A DNA stretch of 55,304 nucleotides, from contig CACEZK010000007.1 in NCBI GenBank assembly GCA_902564025.1, positions 1-55,304 on the forward strand, written 5' to 3'. The notes below the pieces were generated by a model. It saw only the letters and a list, made by a program, of their open reading frames with translations, ran no database searches and was not told where the DNA came from. The stretch is from an uncultured Pelagibacteraceae bacterium. Its GTDB lineage: Bacteria; Pseudomonadota; Alphaproteobacteria; Pelagibacterales; AG-422-B15. The translations under genes and the position numbers were made by a program. Shown here in pieces: positions 48,567-55,304 of the stretch; within the stretch, counting starts at the first letter, position 1; each line of letters begins with the position of its first letter.

Positions 48567-49484
48567 ATGAATAGTAATTTCAAATTAATCGCAGATAACC
48601 TTCACTTTTCTGAAGGTCCAAGATGGAAAGATGGTAAACTTTGGTTTTCAGATTTTTACCATCATGCTGTAATGACCGCAGATGAGATGGGGAATGTTGA
48701 AAAAATAGTCGATGTACCTAATCAACCATCTGGCCTGGGGTGGTTGCCAAATGGTGATCTCATTATTGTCTCTATGCTCGATAGAAAGCTACTAAAGTTT
48801 AAAGATGGCAATCTTACTGAGCATGCAGATATGTCAAAACTGACACCTTTTAGGTGCAATGACATGGTGGTCGATAAAAACGGTAATGCTTTCGTTGGTA
48901 ATTTTGGGTCAATTCATCACGGAAAAGATATAAAGCCAACTATTCTTATAAAGGTAGATCCTGATGGAAACCCCTCAATTGCTGCTTCAAATTTAGACTT
49001 TCCAAATGGAACTGTAATTACACCTGATGGTAAAATACTAATTATTGGTGAAACCTATGCAGGAAGACTTACTGCATTTGATATAGATACAGATGGTAAT
49101 CTATCTAATCGGAGAATATGGGCTTATATGATGCCTAATCTATTTTATTACTACACAAAAACCATGCGTTTTTTAAAAATTACTCCAAAAGAAGGCAAAG
49201 GCATACCTTACCCTGTTCCTGATGGTATTTGTTTAGATGAAAGGATGGGGATCTGGATAGCGTCTCCAACAACCTCGGAGGTAGTTAGATATACAGAAGG
49301 TGGAAAAATAACAGATAGGATTGCTACTCCAAATAGAGCGTATGCATGTATGTTAGGTGGATTAGACGGCAAAAAATTATTTGTATGTACTGCTGATGCG
49401 TCTGAACCCGAAGAGGCTAAAGCCGTGAAATCTGGAAAGATTTATTCAATTAATGTGGAGTACGCCAAAGCTGGGTATCCATAA
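48567..49484 (+). CDS. SMP-30/gluconolactonase family hydrolase
   Basis: Six-bladed propeller metalloenzyme, most probably a sugar or other lactonase; the true substrate cannot be read from sequence. The 305-residue protein keeps the family metal and active-site set: Glu16 in HFSEGPRW, Asn98 in RCNDMVVD, Asn147 in DFPNGTVIT and Asp219 in VPDGICLDE. There is no signal peptide, so it acts in the cytoplasm. It is the first gene of a tight five-gene plus-strand operon; its stop shares one base with the next start (TAATG). Confidence 0.9.
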   Translation: MNSNFKLIADNLHFSEGPRWKDGKLWFSDFYHHAVMTADEMGNVEKIVDVPNQPSGLGWLPNGDLIIVSMLDRKLLKFKDGNLTEHADMSKLTPFRCNDMVVDKNGNAFVGNFGSIHHGKDIKPTILIKVDPDGNPSIAASNLDFPNGTVITPDGKILIIGETYAGRLTAFDIDTDGNLSNRRIWAYMMPNLFYYYTKTMRFLKITPKEGKGIPYPVPDGICLDERMGIWIASPTTSEVVRYTEGGKITDRIATPNRAYACMLGGLDGKKLFVCTADASEPEEAKAVKSGKIYSINVEYAKAGYP

Positions 49485-50095
49485 TGAAATATAAAATCTT
49501 CGGTAAATCAGAATGGGGCTCTGATATAATTGAGTTCCTTTGCCACGAACTATCCATTGAATATGATTTTGTTGAGATTGGTGATAATTTTAAAAGTGAC
49601 AAAACCATACTTAGCGTTAATCCCCTTGGCAGAGTGCCAATGGTTGAGACACCAAATGGCGAATGTTTAATAGAAAGTTTGGCAATTGTTTATCATTTAA
49701 CTGAGGGGAAAAGCCACTTGGTCCCTGATACTAAAAATGGAATGACTTATTTCCATCAAATTATGGCATTCATGTCTTCGTCAATTTATCCCGCAATCCT
49801 TCTTTATTTTCATCCCGATCATTACGTTTCTAATGAAAATACTGAAGACTTAATGAATAGATCTAAATCAATCTTGGAAACCTATTTAAATTATCTAGAA
49901 AATAAAATAGGTGAATATATTGTTGGTAATTCACTGTCAGTTGCAGATTTTTATTTATTCACATTGCTTTTCTGGTTGGAAGAGGATCATTTTCTTGAAA
50001 ATTATCCAAAAATACAAAATTTCTACAATAAAATGCTACAGAATCAGACAATAATGAAAGTAAGGAAAATACAAAATGAGAGAAAGACAGTTTAA
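49484..50095 (+). CDS. Glutathione S-transferase family protein
   Basis: The 203-residue protein has a thioredoxin-like N-terminal domain (about 1-75) with NPLGRVPMVETPNG and the glutathione-contact pair in LIESLAIVYHL, then an all-helical C-terminal domain with the SVADFYLF motif near residue 150. Catalytic residue assignment is uncertain; a Ser in EWGSD near residue 12 is the candidate. Possible roles are conjugation, isomerisation or dehalogenation. It is translationally coupled to the lactonase gene before it and overlaps the next gene by 20 bases. Confidence 0.85.
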   Translation: MKYKIFGKSEWGSDIIEFLCHELSIEYDFVEIGDNFKSDKTILSVNPLGRVPMVETPNGECLIESLAIVYHLTEGKSHLVPDTKNGMTYFHQIMAFMSSSIYPAILLYFHPDHYVSNENTEDLMNRSKSILETYLNYLENKIGEYIVGNSLSVADFYLFTLLFWLEEDHFLENYPKIQNFYNKMLQNQTIMKVRKIQNERKTV

Positions 50096-50663
50096 AAAAT
50101 TTTTTATTGTTTACGGCCATTACGATGATAATTCATTTAATGCAGCCATAAGAGATACCTTTATTGAAAGTGCAAAAAAAGCTGGTCATACAGTTGATAT
50201 GGTTGATTTATATAAAGAGAAATTTGATCCTGTGTTTGCTGGAGGTAATCCTGGACCAGATGTTTTAGATCACCGAAGGAGGATTGAACAAAGTGATACA
50301 ATTGTATTAATTGCTCCTATTTGGAATTTTAGAATGCCTGCAATTCTGGAAGGCTGGATAGATAAAGTTTTAGCTCCTCCATGGGCATTTACTTTTAAAC
50401 AACTAGTAGGCAACTATGGCTACCCTCAAGGTAATTTAGGAAATAAAAAGGCGATAATATTTTGCACATATGGCTCTCCTCGTTTAGCAATAACTACTTT
50501 TTTTCTCAACTTGCCAATAAGACGCTTGAAAAGAGGTGTTTTTCACATATGTGGTATTAAAAGCATACTTTACAAAAGATATTTTGCTGTACCGTTTGTA
50601 GCTGACAAGGTTAGGAAAAAATTTTTAAAGGATGTCAAAGATACAGCAACTTTATTTCAATAA
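50076..50663 (+). CDS. Flavodoxin-fold NAD(P)H:quinone reductase family protein
   Basis: The 195-residue protein resembles the NQO/KefF/MdaB group: FFIVYGHYDDNSFNAAIRD (phosphate loop of FMN or FAD), DLYKEKFDPVF, a long IAPIWNFRMPAILEGWIDK motif and the GNLGNKKAIIFCTYGSP strand. It should carry out two-electron reduction of quinones or similar acceptors. A preceding AAGGA-type site is nine bases before the ATG. It overlaps the GST gene by 20 bases and is followed after 6 bases by a small membrane protein, possibly its partner. Confidence 0.85.
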   Translation: MRERQFKKFFIVYGHYDDNSFNAAIRDTFIESAKKAGHTVDMVDLYKEKFDPVFAGGNPGPDVLDHRRRIEQSDTIVLIAPIWNFRMPAILEGWIDKVLAPPWAFTFKQLVGNYGYPQGNLGNKKAIIFCTYGSPRLAITTFFLNLPIRRLKRGVFHICGIKSILYKRYFAVPFVADKVRKKFLKDVKDTATLFQ

Positions 50664-50669
50664 AACTGA

Positions 50670-50978
50670 ATGAAGAAAATAGTAGAGATATTTAAGGGTT
50701 TTTGGTCACCGATAATGGACTCAAATGTTAATCCGTTAAAAAATATAACCAATCTTAAAATTCGTCACATGATAATGCAAATTCTTGCTTTTATGTGGAG
50801 TGGTGTATTTTCACTTTACATCGTTGACAGTATTTTTGTGTTTGGTTTTACTGCAATTGCTCATGCATTATTAATTGCTGCAATCTTCATAACGATGTTT
50901 GTATTTGTCACGGCTGAAAAAAAACCCCAAATTTATGATTTAAGATTCTTTAGGGGCAAAGATGGTGAACACGAATAA
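50670..50978 (+). CDS. Unknown small membrane protein with two helices
   Basis: I do not recognise this 102-residue protein. It has an amphipathic N-terminus, two predicted membrane segments (about 35-57 and 60-82) joined by a very short turn, and a charged C-terminal tail (YDLRFFRGKDGEHE). The tight spacing to both neighbours (6 and 8 bases) and its own uninterrupted frame support it as a real gene. It could anchor the reductase to the membrane, but that is only inference from position. Confidence 0.7.
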   Translation: MKKIVEIFKGFWSPIMDSNVNPLKNITNLKIRHMIMQILAFMWSGVFSLYIVDSIFVFGFTAIAHALLIAAIFITMFVFVTAEKKPQIYDLRFFRGKDGEHE

Positions 50979-50986
50979 CTTTAACA

Positions 50987-51856
50987 ATGAGGATTCTAAG
51001 CCTAACTCCAAGTTCTACCGAAATAATATTCGAACTTGGTCTGGGTACTCATTTGGTCGGTGTAAGTCATGAATGTAACTTTCCGAGTGAAGCAAGGAAA
51101 TTAGAGAAAGTATCGTTTTCGTCAATTAATTCTAATCGATCTCAAATTGAAATTGACTCTCAGGTACGTGAAACTCTTCAAAATAATGCGACTCTATATC
51201 AAATAAATACCCAACGTCTAAATGATTTAAAGCCTGACTTCATTGTTACACAAGGCATTTGTGACGTTTGCTCTATATCTAGCAATCAAATTGAAGTTGA
51301 GCTAAAAGGAACTTTATGCACCTTGCCTGCATCTACAAAAATAATTTCTTTAAATGGAAGAACATTTGATGGTATTTGCGAGGATATTATGATGCTTGGT
51401 AATGAACTTCATTCCATTGACTCCGCAAAAAATCATGTCGATACGGCTCGAAATGCAAAAGAAAAATTACAAAACCAAACAAAGTATGATTATCGAATTC
51501 TATGTTTAGAATGGATTGATCCTTATTTTTCTGCAGGTCATTGGGTTCCCCAACAGATTGAACTCGCTGGGTTTCGATCTGCGATTGGTAAAACTGGTGA
51601 CCAGTCAAAAGTATTGTCTTCTGATGAAATAATTGCCTCAGATCCTTATGCAATTGCCTTAATATGCTGCGGTTATAATAAAAATCAAAATTTAGAATTT
51701 AAAAAACAGCTCTTGCGAGATGATTGCATAAATTTTCTTACTCCATTTAAGGAAAATAAAGTATTCGCTTTTGACGCCGACTCATATTTTAGCAGGCCAA
51801 CTACCAGAATACTTCAAGGATCAATCCAATTAAGAAAAGAAATATTAGCTGACTAA
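50987..51856 (+). CDS. Cytosolic BtuF-like (cobalamin-binding-type) protein
   Basis: Resembles periplasmic vitamin B12 or iron-chelate binding proteins (COG0614 fold). The 289-residue protein opens MRILSLTPSSTEIIFELGLG, has DVCSISSNQ near residue 105 and the motif CLEWIDPYFSAGHWVPQQ near residue 170. It has no signal peptide and no transporter genes nearby, so it belongs to the widespread cytosolic branch whose role is unclear. It ends the five-gene operon, and its stop lies only 6 bases from the 3' end of tRNA-Asp on the opposite strand. Confidence 0.82.
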   Translation: MRILSLTPSSTEIIFELGLGTHLVGVSHECNFPSEARKLEKVSFSSINSNRSQIEIDSQVRETLQNNATLYQINTQRLNDLKPDFIVTQGICDVCSISSNQIEVELKGTLCTLPASTKIISLNGRTFDGICEDIMMLGNELHSIDSAKNHVDTARNAKEKLQNQTKYDYRILCLEWIDPYFSAGHWVPQQIELAGFRSAIGKTGDQSKVLSSDEIIASDPYAIALICCGYNKNQNLEFKKQLLRDDCINFLTPFKENKVFAFDADSYFSRPTTRILQGSIQLRKEILAD

Positions 51857-51862
51857 TATCAA

Positions 51863-51940
51863 TGGCGGGAGTGACGGGACTCGAACCCGCGACCTCCTGC
51901 GTGACAGGCAGGCGCTCTAACCAGACTGAGCTACACCCCC
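51863..51940 (-). tRNA. tRNA-Asp (GTC)
   Basis: Cloverleaf read on the minus strand: acceptor GGGGGTG pairs with CACTCCC (one G-U pair), anticodon stem CCTGC/GCAGG with loop CTGTCAC giving anticodon GTC, T loop TTCGAGT, and an encoded CCA. Length 78 with CCA. It follows tRNA-Val by 32 bases. Confidence 0.97.
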
Positions 51941-51972
51941 ACAGTTAAATTTTTCCATCTCGTGGGAGGAAA

Positions 51973-52048
51973 TGGTGGGCGATGAGAGGTTCGAACTCCC
52001 GACATTCACGGTGTAAACGTGACGCTCTTCCAGCTGAGCTAATCGCCC
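51973..52048 (-). tRNA. tRNA-Val (TAC)
   Basis: Minus-strand cloverleaf: acceptor GGGCGAT pairs perfectly with ATCGCCC, D arm AGCTCAGCTGGAAGAGC, anticodon stem TCACG/CGTGA with loop TTTACAC giving anticodon TAC, T loop TTCGAAC, discriminator A and an encoded CCA. It lies between the hupB terminator and tRNA-Asp, so the two tRNAs need their own promoter. Confidence 0.97.
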
Positions 52049-52074
52049 GGAAAGACTGTTATATATCTATTTTA

Positions 52075-52086
52075 GTGAATATTCAC
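52075..52086. repeat. Perfect 12-base palindrome upstream of tRNA-Val
   Basis: GTGAATATTCAC is its own reverse complement. It lies in the 48-base gap between the hupB terminator and tRNA-Val, where the tRNA promoter must be. TATATA follows on the minus strand a few bases later. It may be an operator or part of the promoter region. Confidence 0.5.
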
Positions 52087-52096
52087 AGATATTTAT

Positions 52097-52139
52097 AAAA
52101 AAAATCCGACCACGCTTTGTTTAAGAGTGATCGGATTTT
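52097..52139 (-). terminator. Intrinsic terminator of hupB
   Basis: On the minus strand AAATCCGATCAC (52127-52138) pairs with GTGGTCGGATTT (52102-52113) in a 12-base stem with one G-U pair, and eight T residues follow. It is the only clear rho-independent terminator in the window. Confidence 0.9.
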
Positions 52140-52165
52140 AAATAATTTAGTCAGCGATTAAGAAA

Positions 52166-52459
52166 TTACATTCCTCCACCGCCAGCATTATTAACAGCTT
52201 CTTTCAAACCTTTACCTGCAGTAAACTTAGGTCTAGTTGACTCAGGGATTTGAATAACCTCATTGGTACGTGGATTTCGCCCTTGAGATGCTTTTCTAAT
52301 TGATGTTTTGAATGTGCCAAAGCCCACCAATCTTACTTCTCCTCTTGCTTTAAGAACATCAGTAATTTGGTCAAAAACTGCATTTACTGCCTTTTCTGAG
52401 TCAGATTTTTGCATACCTGTAACATCAGCTACTTTTGCTATTAAGTCTTGTTTGTTCAT
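52166..52459 (-). CDS. hupB: HU family DNA-binding protein
   Basis: Nucleoid-associated architectural protein. The 97-residue protein has NKQDLIAKVADVTGM, VRLVGFGTFKTSIRKA, the DNA-binding arm GRNPRTNEVIQIPE with its intercalating Pro, and KFTAGKGLKEAV. The C-terminus ends in Gly4-Met. It lies between lon and two tRNAs, as in other alphaproteobacteria. The ribosome-binding region before the ATG contains a run of nine G. A strong terminator follows. Confidence 0.97.
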   Translation of the reverse strand: MNKQDLIAKVADVTGMQKSDSEKAVNAVFDQITDVLKARGEVRLVGFGTFKTSIRKASQGRNPRTNEVIQIPESTRPKFTAGKGLKEAVNNAGGGGM

Positions 52460-52461
52460 AA

Positions 52462-52470
52462 CCCCCCCCC
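52462..52470 (-). promoter_or_regulatory. Nine-G tract in the hupB ribosome-binding site
   Basis: On the minus strand AAAAAGGGGGGGGGTT precedes the ATG at 52457-52459. The only Shine-Dalgarno-like bases are the AAGG(G) start of this run. Homopolymers of this length slip readily, and each added or lost G would shift the distance to the start codon. The tract stands out in a very AT-rich region. Confidence 0.65.
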
Positions 52471-52597
52471 TTTTTAGGAGTTTTTGATTCGTAATATAAC
52501 TATGAGACCTGAACTACTATATATAGTCAAGAAAAAGCCCAAGAAAACTGCTAAAAATTAAAATTTAGGTATCTTTATTTAATATAATATAATTAAA

Positions 52598-55006
52598 TCA
52601 GTGAGTTATAGGATTATCCACATCTTGATCAGCATCATCTTCAGATATATCACTAGAGGACTTGGGTGAATCCTCCTCATCCCACTCAATAGGCAGGAGA
52701 GGCTTTGTCAAAGCTATTTTTAATACCTCATCAACATTATCGACGAATATTAGTTCCAGTCCATTTTTTACATTATCTGGTATATCAGCCATGTCTTTTT
52801 CATTTTCCTTTGGAATTATTACAGTTTTGGTTCCAGCTCTGAGAGCAGCTAATAGTTTTTCCTTTAAACCACCAATCCCAAGCGCCTTTCCACGTAGTGT
52901 TACTTCACCCGTCATAGCAATATCTTTTCTAACCGGTATACCTGTCAACACTGAAACTATTGAAGTAACCATTCCTAGGCCAGCGGAAGGACCATCTTTT
53001 GGAATTGCACCTTCTGGTACATGAATATGAATATCGCGCATCGGAAAAATAGTTGGCTTTATTCCAAACTCAATGCATCTTGAGCGAACATAGGATTTTG
53101 CGGCTTGAATAGACTCTTTCATTACATCGCCTAATTTTCCTGTAATAGTCATACGGCCTTTTCCAGGCATTATTACCGACTCTATTGGCAATATATCGCC
53201 ACCAACTTCTGTCCAAGCAAGTCCTGTAACTATTCCAACCTGATCGTCATTATCAATTTCACCAAATTTAAATTTTCTAACACCTGCAAACTCATGCAGG
53301 TTATCTTCGTTTATTGTTAGTGATCCAATGTCACCTGCTACAATTTTTTTTACTGTTTTACGAGCGAGGTTAGCAAGTTCTCTTTCTAAACTCCTTACAC
53401 CTGCTTCCCTAGTATAATATCTTATTAAACCAGTTATCGCACTATTATCCAATATAAGCTCACCACTCTTCAAACCATGCTTCTCTAACATCTGTGGGGC
53501 TAAATGTTGCTTTACAATTTCTACTTTTTCATCTTCTGTGTAGCCTGCAATTCTAATAATTTCCATTCTGTCTAAAAGTGCAGGAGGCATCCTTAATGTA
53601 TTAGCAGTTGTGATAAACATTGTATCGGACAAGTCATAATCAACTTCTAAATAGTGATCGTTAAATGAATTATTTTGCTCTGGATCAAGCACTTCCAACA
53701 AAGCTGATGAAGGATCTCCTCTGTAATCAGCTCCTAACTTATCAATTTCATCTAATAGAAATAATGGATTAGATGATCCTGCTTTCTTCATCATCTGAAG
53801 AACTTTTCCTGGCAGAGATCCTATATAAGTTCTTCTGTGCCCTCTAATCTCAGCTTCATCTCTAACTCCTCCTAGTGACATTCTTACAAATTTTCTTCCC
53901 GTAGCTCTAGCAATCGATTTACCCAATGAAGTTTTACCTACGCCTGGAGCTCCAACCAAACATAAAATTGGACCTTTCATTTTCTTTATTCTTTGCTGAA
54001 CAGCCAAATATTCTAGTATTCTCTCCTTAACTTTTTCAAGACCATAGTGATCTTCGTTTAGAACACTCTCTGCGAATTTGATATCTTTTTTAACTTTTGT
54101 CTTTTTACCCCATGGTATTGTTAATATCCAATCTAAATAGTTCCTTATAACACTGGATTCAGCAGACATTGGGCTCATTGATTTCAATTTTTTTATTTCT
54201 GAATAGCATTTTTCTTTTGCTTCTTTTGAGAGCTTAGTACTCTCAATTTTTTCCTCATACTCCTGAATATCATCTTTACCATCATCGCCTTCTCCAAGCT
54301 CCTTTTGGATGGCTTTCATTTGCTCATTTAGATAATATTCCCTTTGAGTTTTCTCCATTTGATTTTTTACACGACCTCTAATCTTTTTTTCAACTTGCAT
54401 AACATCGAGTTCTGCTTGAATAAAATTCATTATTTTTTCAAATCTTTCGGTAAGGTCGATTGCTTCCAATATCTCTTGTTTATCAGACAACTTAATTGAT
54501 AAGTGTGATGCAATTGTGTCACTCAACTTAGCTAAATCATCAATTTCGTTTATTGTTCCAAGTACTTCAGGAGGAATTTTTTTATTTAAATTTACATATT
54601 TATCAAAAAGATCAGTTATTGATTTAGATAATGCTCTTAGTTTTTTATCTGAGCTATCATTGTTCTCATCAATAAGATCAATGTTGGAAACTAGATAATC
54701 CTCATTATCAGTAAACATGTTAATCGAAGCTCTTTGAAGTCCCTCGACAAGTACTTTGACTGTGCCGTCAGGCAATTTTAATAACTGTAATACATTAGCA
54801 ACTGTTCCAAAGTCAAAAAGGTCATCTTTTTTTGGGTCATCCACTGAAGCACTTTTTTGAGTGATGAGCATGATGCGTTTATCACCAGCCATAACATTTT
54901 CTAGCGCCTTGACTGACTTGTCTCTACCAACAAACAATGGAACCACCATATGAGGGAACACAACTATATCTCTTAATGGCAAGACTGGGATGCTATTTTC
55001 AACCAT
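52598..55006 (-). CDS. lon: ATP-dependent protease Lon
   Basis: Degrades misfolded and regulatory proteins. The 802-residue LonA type has an N-terminal substrate domain (PVLPLRDIVVFPHMVVPLFV), Walker A GAPGVGKTSLGKS, Walker B FLLDEIDKL, and the protease domain with the dyad Ser674 in DGPSAGLGM and Lys717 in GGLKEKLL. An acidic tail of about 30 residues follows the conserved part. It sits between clpX and hupB, and a possible heat-shock promoter lies upstream. Confidence 0.98.
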   Translation of the reverse strand: MVENSIPVLPLRDIVVFPHMVVPLFVGRDKSVKALENVMAGDKRIMLITQKSASVDDPKKDDLFDFGTVANVLQLLKLPDGTVKVLVEGLQRASINMFTDNEDYLVSNIDLIDENNDSSDKKLRALSKSITDLFDKYVNLNKKIPPEVLGTINEIDDLAKLSDTIASHLSIKLSDKQEILEAIDLTERFEKIMNFIQAELDVMQVEKKIRGRVKNQMEKTQREYYLNEQMKAIQKELGEGDDGKDDIQEYEEKIESTKLSKEAKEKCYSEIKKLKSMSPMSAESSVIRNYLDWILTIPWGKKTKVKKDIKFAESVLNEDHYGLEKVKERILEYLAVQQRIKKMKGPILCLVGAPGVGKTSLGKSIARATGRKFVRMSLGGVRDEAEIRGHRRTYIGSLPGKVLQMMKKAGSSNPLFLLDEIDKLGADYRGDPSSALLEVLDPEQNNSFNDHYLEVDYDLSDTMFITTANTLRMPPALLDRMEIIRIAGYTEDEKVEIVKQHLAPQMLEKHGLKSGELILDNSAITGLIRYYTREAGVRSLERELANLARKTVKKIVAGDIGSLTINEDNLHEFAGVRKFKFGEIDNDDQVGIVTGLAWTEVGGDILPIESVIMPGKGRMTITGKLGDVMKESIQAAKSYVRSRCIEFGIKPTIFPMRDIHIHVPEGAIPKDGPSAGLGMVTSIVSVLTGIPVRKDIAMTGEVTLRGKALGIGGLKEKLLAALRAGTKTVIIPKENEKDMADIPDNVKNGLELIFVDNVDEVLKIALTKPLLPIEWDEEDSPKSSSDISEDDADQDVDNPITH

Positions 55007-55085
55007 ATTCGACTCGATAATCCTTTTATCAATAAGATGATCAATACTAAAACTAGTAAAGTTATTTATTTTTCATCTACTCTTT

Positions 55086-55113
55086 AAATGTGCATAAATT
55101 CCTAATTTTCAAG
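55086..55113 (-). promoter_or_regulatory. Possible sigma-32-type promoter of lon
   Basis: On the minus strand CTTG (55110-55113), 17 bases and CACATTT (55086-55092) partly match the alphaproteobacterial heat-shock consensus CTTG-N17-CYTATNT. The -35 half is exact, the -10 half is only partial. It lies 80 bases before the lon ATG in the 125-base clpX-lon gap. Confidence 0.3.
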
Positions 55114-55131
55114 AAATAAAAGATTTGTGAG

Positions 55132-55304
55132 CTAAGCGCTTGTTTCTGAAGCTTTTTTTCCGTCTGTGTAAGTGTAGAGCGGGCGAGCACGGCCCTCTGC
55201 GACCTCAGCATTAATCACAACCTCTTCAACACCTTCAAGGGATGGTAATTCAAACATAGTATCAAGCAAGATACTCTCTAATATAGACCTAAGTCCTCTT
55301 GCGC
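55132..55304 (-). CDS. clpX: ClpX ATPase, C-terminal end (gene runs off the window)
   Basis: Only the last 56 codons and the stop are inside. They read [20 protein letters not shown], then [19 protein letters not shown], which match the end of ClpX, the unfoldase partner of ClpP. The short tail ASETSA closes it. The clpX-lon-hupB order is the standard one. Confidence 0.93.
   Translation of the reverse strand, partial: ARGLRSILESILLDTMFELPSLEGVEEVVINAEVAEGRARPLYTYTDGKKASETSA

Overview
This window comes from a strongly AT-rich alphaproteobacterial chromosome, most likely a streamlined marine lineage of the SAR11-like or HIMB59/AEGEAN-169-like type. I base this on gene order and sequence features, not on a database search. 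The supporting evidence is the trpE-trpG-trpD-trpC-lexA order, a direct-repeat LexA box typical of the class, the complete nuoA-N operon followed by birA-coaX-RNase J-mce-DUF1467-proS-lolCD-dnaE, a short proline-tRNA ligase, and the clpX-lon-hupB-tRNA-Val-tRNA-Asp block. Intergenic space is minimal and most neighbouring genes overlap or abut.

Layout: 1-4282 (minus) carries eno (partial), kdsA, pyrG, secG and tpiA. 4332-12162 (plus) carries a PpiD/SurA-like membrane foldase, the trpEGDC half-operon, lexA with its own operator, and gltA. 12164-23400 (minus) is the envelope and translation block, read as rpsB-tsf-pyrH-frr-uppS-cdsA-dxr-bamA-ompH-lpxD-fabZ-lpxA-lpxI. 23519-48224 (minus) is one long head-to-tail run: nuoA-N, birA, coaX, RNase J, mce, DUF1467, proS, lolC, lolD, dnaE. 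48567-51856 (plus) is the only clearly accessory region, a tight five-gene operon (SMP-30-type lactonase, GST-like protein, flavodoxin-fold quinone reductase, unknown two-helix membrane protein, cytosolic BtuF-like protein) lying between nuoA and two tRNA genes. 51863-55304 (minus) holds tRNA-Asp, tRNA-Val, hupB, lon and the 3' end of clpX.

Functionally the window covers glycolysis and the TCA entry point (eno, tpiA, gltA), respiratory complex I, lipid A and Kdo synthesis (lpxD, fabZ, lpxA, lpxI, kdsA), outer-membrane protein and lipoprotein biogenesis (bamA, ompH, PpiD-like, lolCD), isoprenoid and phospholipid precursors (dxr, uppS, cdsA), nucleotide supply (pyrG, pyrH), tryptophan synthesis, replication (dnaE), SOS control (lexA) and proteolysis (lon, clpX).

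The points most worth a second look are: a predicted pseudoknot in the rpsB leader that would hide the Shine-Dalgarno sequence; a repeat-bearing insertion of roughly 130-150 residues near the C-terminus of NuoG; the five-gene island behind tRNA-Asp; a nine-G tract in the hupB ribosome-binding region; and the local absence of rseP (between dxr and bamA) and lpxB (after lpxI). No rRNA, CRISPR array, insertion sequence or prophage was seen.
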